A stretch of DNA of 64,000 bases from Acinetobacter portensis (GTDB lineage: Bacteria; Pseudomonadota; Gammaproteobacteria; Pseudomonadales; Moraxellaceae). The notes beneath the pieces were generated by a model. It did no database searches. It saw nothing but the letters and a program-made list of their open reading frames with translations, and was not told the origin of the DNA. Positions 63,880 to 64,000 of this stretch are shown here, in pieces. Each line of letters opens with the position of its first letter. Within the stretch, counting starts at the first letter, position 1. Both the position numbers and the translations under genes were made by a program. The DNA is taken from assembly GCF_009372215.1 (NCBI RefSeq), contig NZ_LWRV01000035.1, positions 62,001-126,000 on the forward strand, in the 5' to 3' direction.

Positions 63880-64000
63880 ATGTCTTTGTTATTAACAATT
63901 TGTTTGCTTCATTTTGTGGCTCAGTTAAGTCCCGGTCCAGATGTTTTGATTATTGCAAAATGTTCAGCATCTACAACACGCACGAATACTTTAAAAATTG
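63880..64000 (+). CDS. LysE/RhtB-family amino acid exporter (partial, cut by window end)
   Basis: Only the first 40 codons are inside the window. They begin MSLLLTICLLHFVAQLSPGPDVL, and the SPGPD motif near residue 17 is the hallmark of LysE/RhtB exporters of amino acids. The frame is open to the last base. Substrate cannot be judged from this much. Confidence 0.8.
   Translation, partial: MSLLLTICLLHFVAQLSPGPDVLIIAKCSASTTRTNTLKI

Overview
The window reads as a chromosomal segment of an Acinetobacter species or close relative (Moraxellaceae, Gammaproteobacteria). The evidence is low-GC DNA, core genes whose proteins resemble Acinetobacter homologues as I recall them, and familiar gene orders. 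These include rimO-pyrH-frr-uppS-cdsA-dxr-rseP-bamA-skp-lpxD-fabZ-lpxA without lpxB, and an isc operon running iscR to fdx without iscX. Almost all of it is core genome. I see no tRNA, rRNA, CRISPR array, insertion sequence or prophage.

Layout. 1-3.2 kb: map, a LysR regulator, a beta-carbonic anhydrase and a small Cys-pair protein. 3.3-6.2 kb: ntrC and ntrB, preceded by what looks like a sigma-54 promoter with an upstream NtrC box. 6.2-18.5 kb: twelve co-directional genes for ribosomal protein modification, UMP kinase, ribosome recycling, phospholipid, isoprenoid and lipid A synthesis and outer membrane assembly. 18.5-22.9 kb: a CpoB-like protein, the 4.5S SRP RNA gene, recX, recA with a structured leader, hslR and yrfG. 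22.9-33.1 kb: cysQ, a histidine phosphatase, rpsT, an NAD(P)-binding protein, rraA, mfd, an HIT protein and a class III adenylate cyclase. 33.2-38.7 kb: the isc operon with a consensus IscR site on its promoter. 38.7-46.5 kb: a SCP2/UbiJ-like tail-anchored protein divergent from a phasin, then hupB, ppiD, an OprD-type porin, a DUF2797 protein and a YidB-like protein. 46.5-55.9 kb: a porin, hinT, a YARHG-like exported protein, a hydroxyacid dehydrogenase, a PHA synthase-like hydrolase, metZ, ybaB-recR, rnd-ycgL and a MoxR ATPase. 56.0-57.5 kb: the only clearly accessory stretch, AT-rich, with decayed coding sequence and one small two-helix membrane protein. 57.5-64 kb: bioB, queG, nnr, two small envelope proteins, ruvC, fxsA and the start of a LysE-type exporter.

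Functional themes. The 6.2-18.5 kb block joins translation to envelope construction: uppS and cdsA supply lipid carriers, dxr supplies isoprenoids, rseP, bamA and skp handle envelope stress and outer membrane protein assembly, and lpxD, fabZ and lpxA feed lipid A. recA, recX, mfd, recR and ruvC are repair genes spread along the window. The isc operon can supply clusters to the Fe-S enzymes RimO, BioB and QueG also encoded here. A phasin and a PHA synthase-like protein lie about 10 kb apart, but the latter has serine in place of the catalytic cysteine.

I did not find a clearly new multi-gene system. The best leads are the sigma-54/NtrC control region of ntrBC, the phasin/SCP2-like divergent pair, the Ser-box PhaC-like protein, the YidB-like protein whose internal repeat differs only at synonymous sites, and the small accessory locus at 56.0-57.5 kb.
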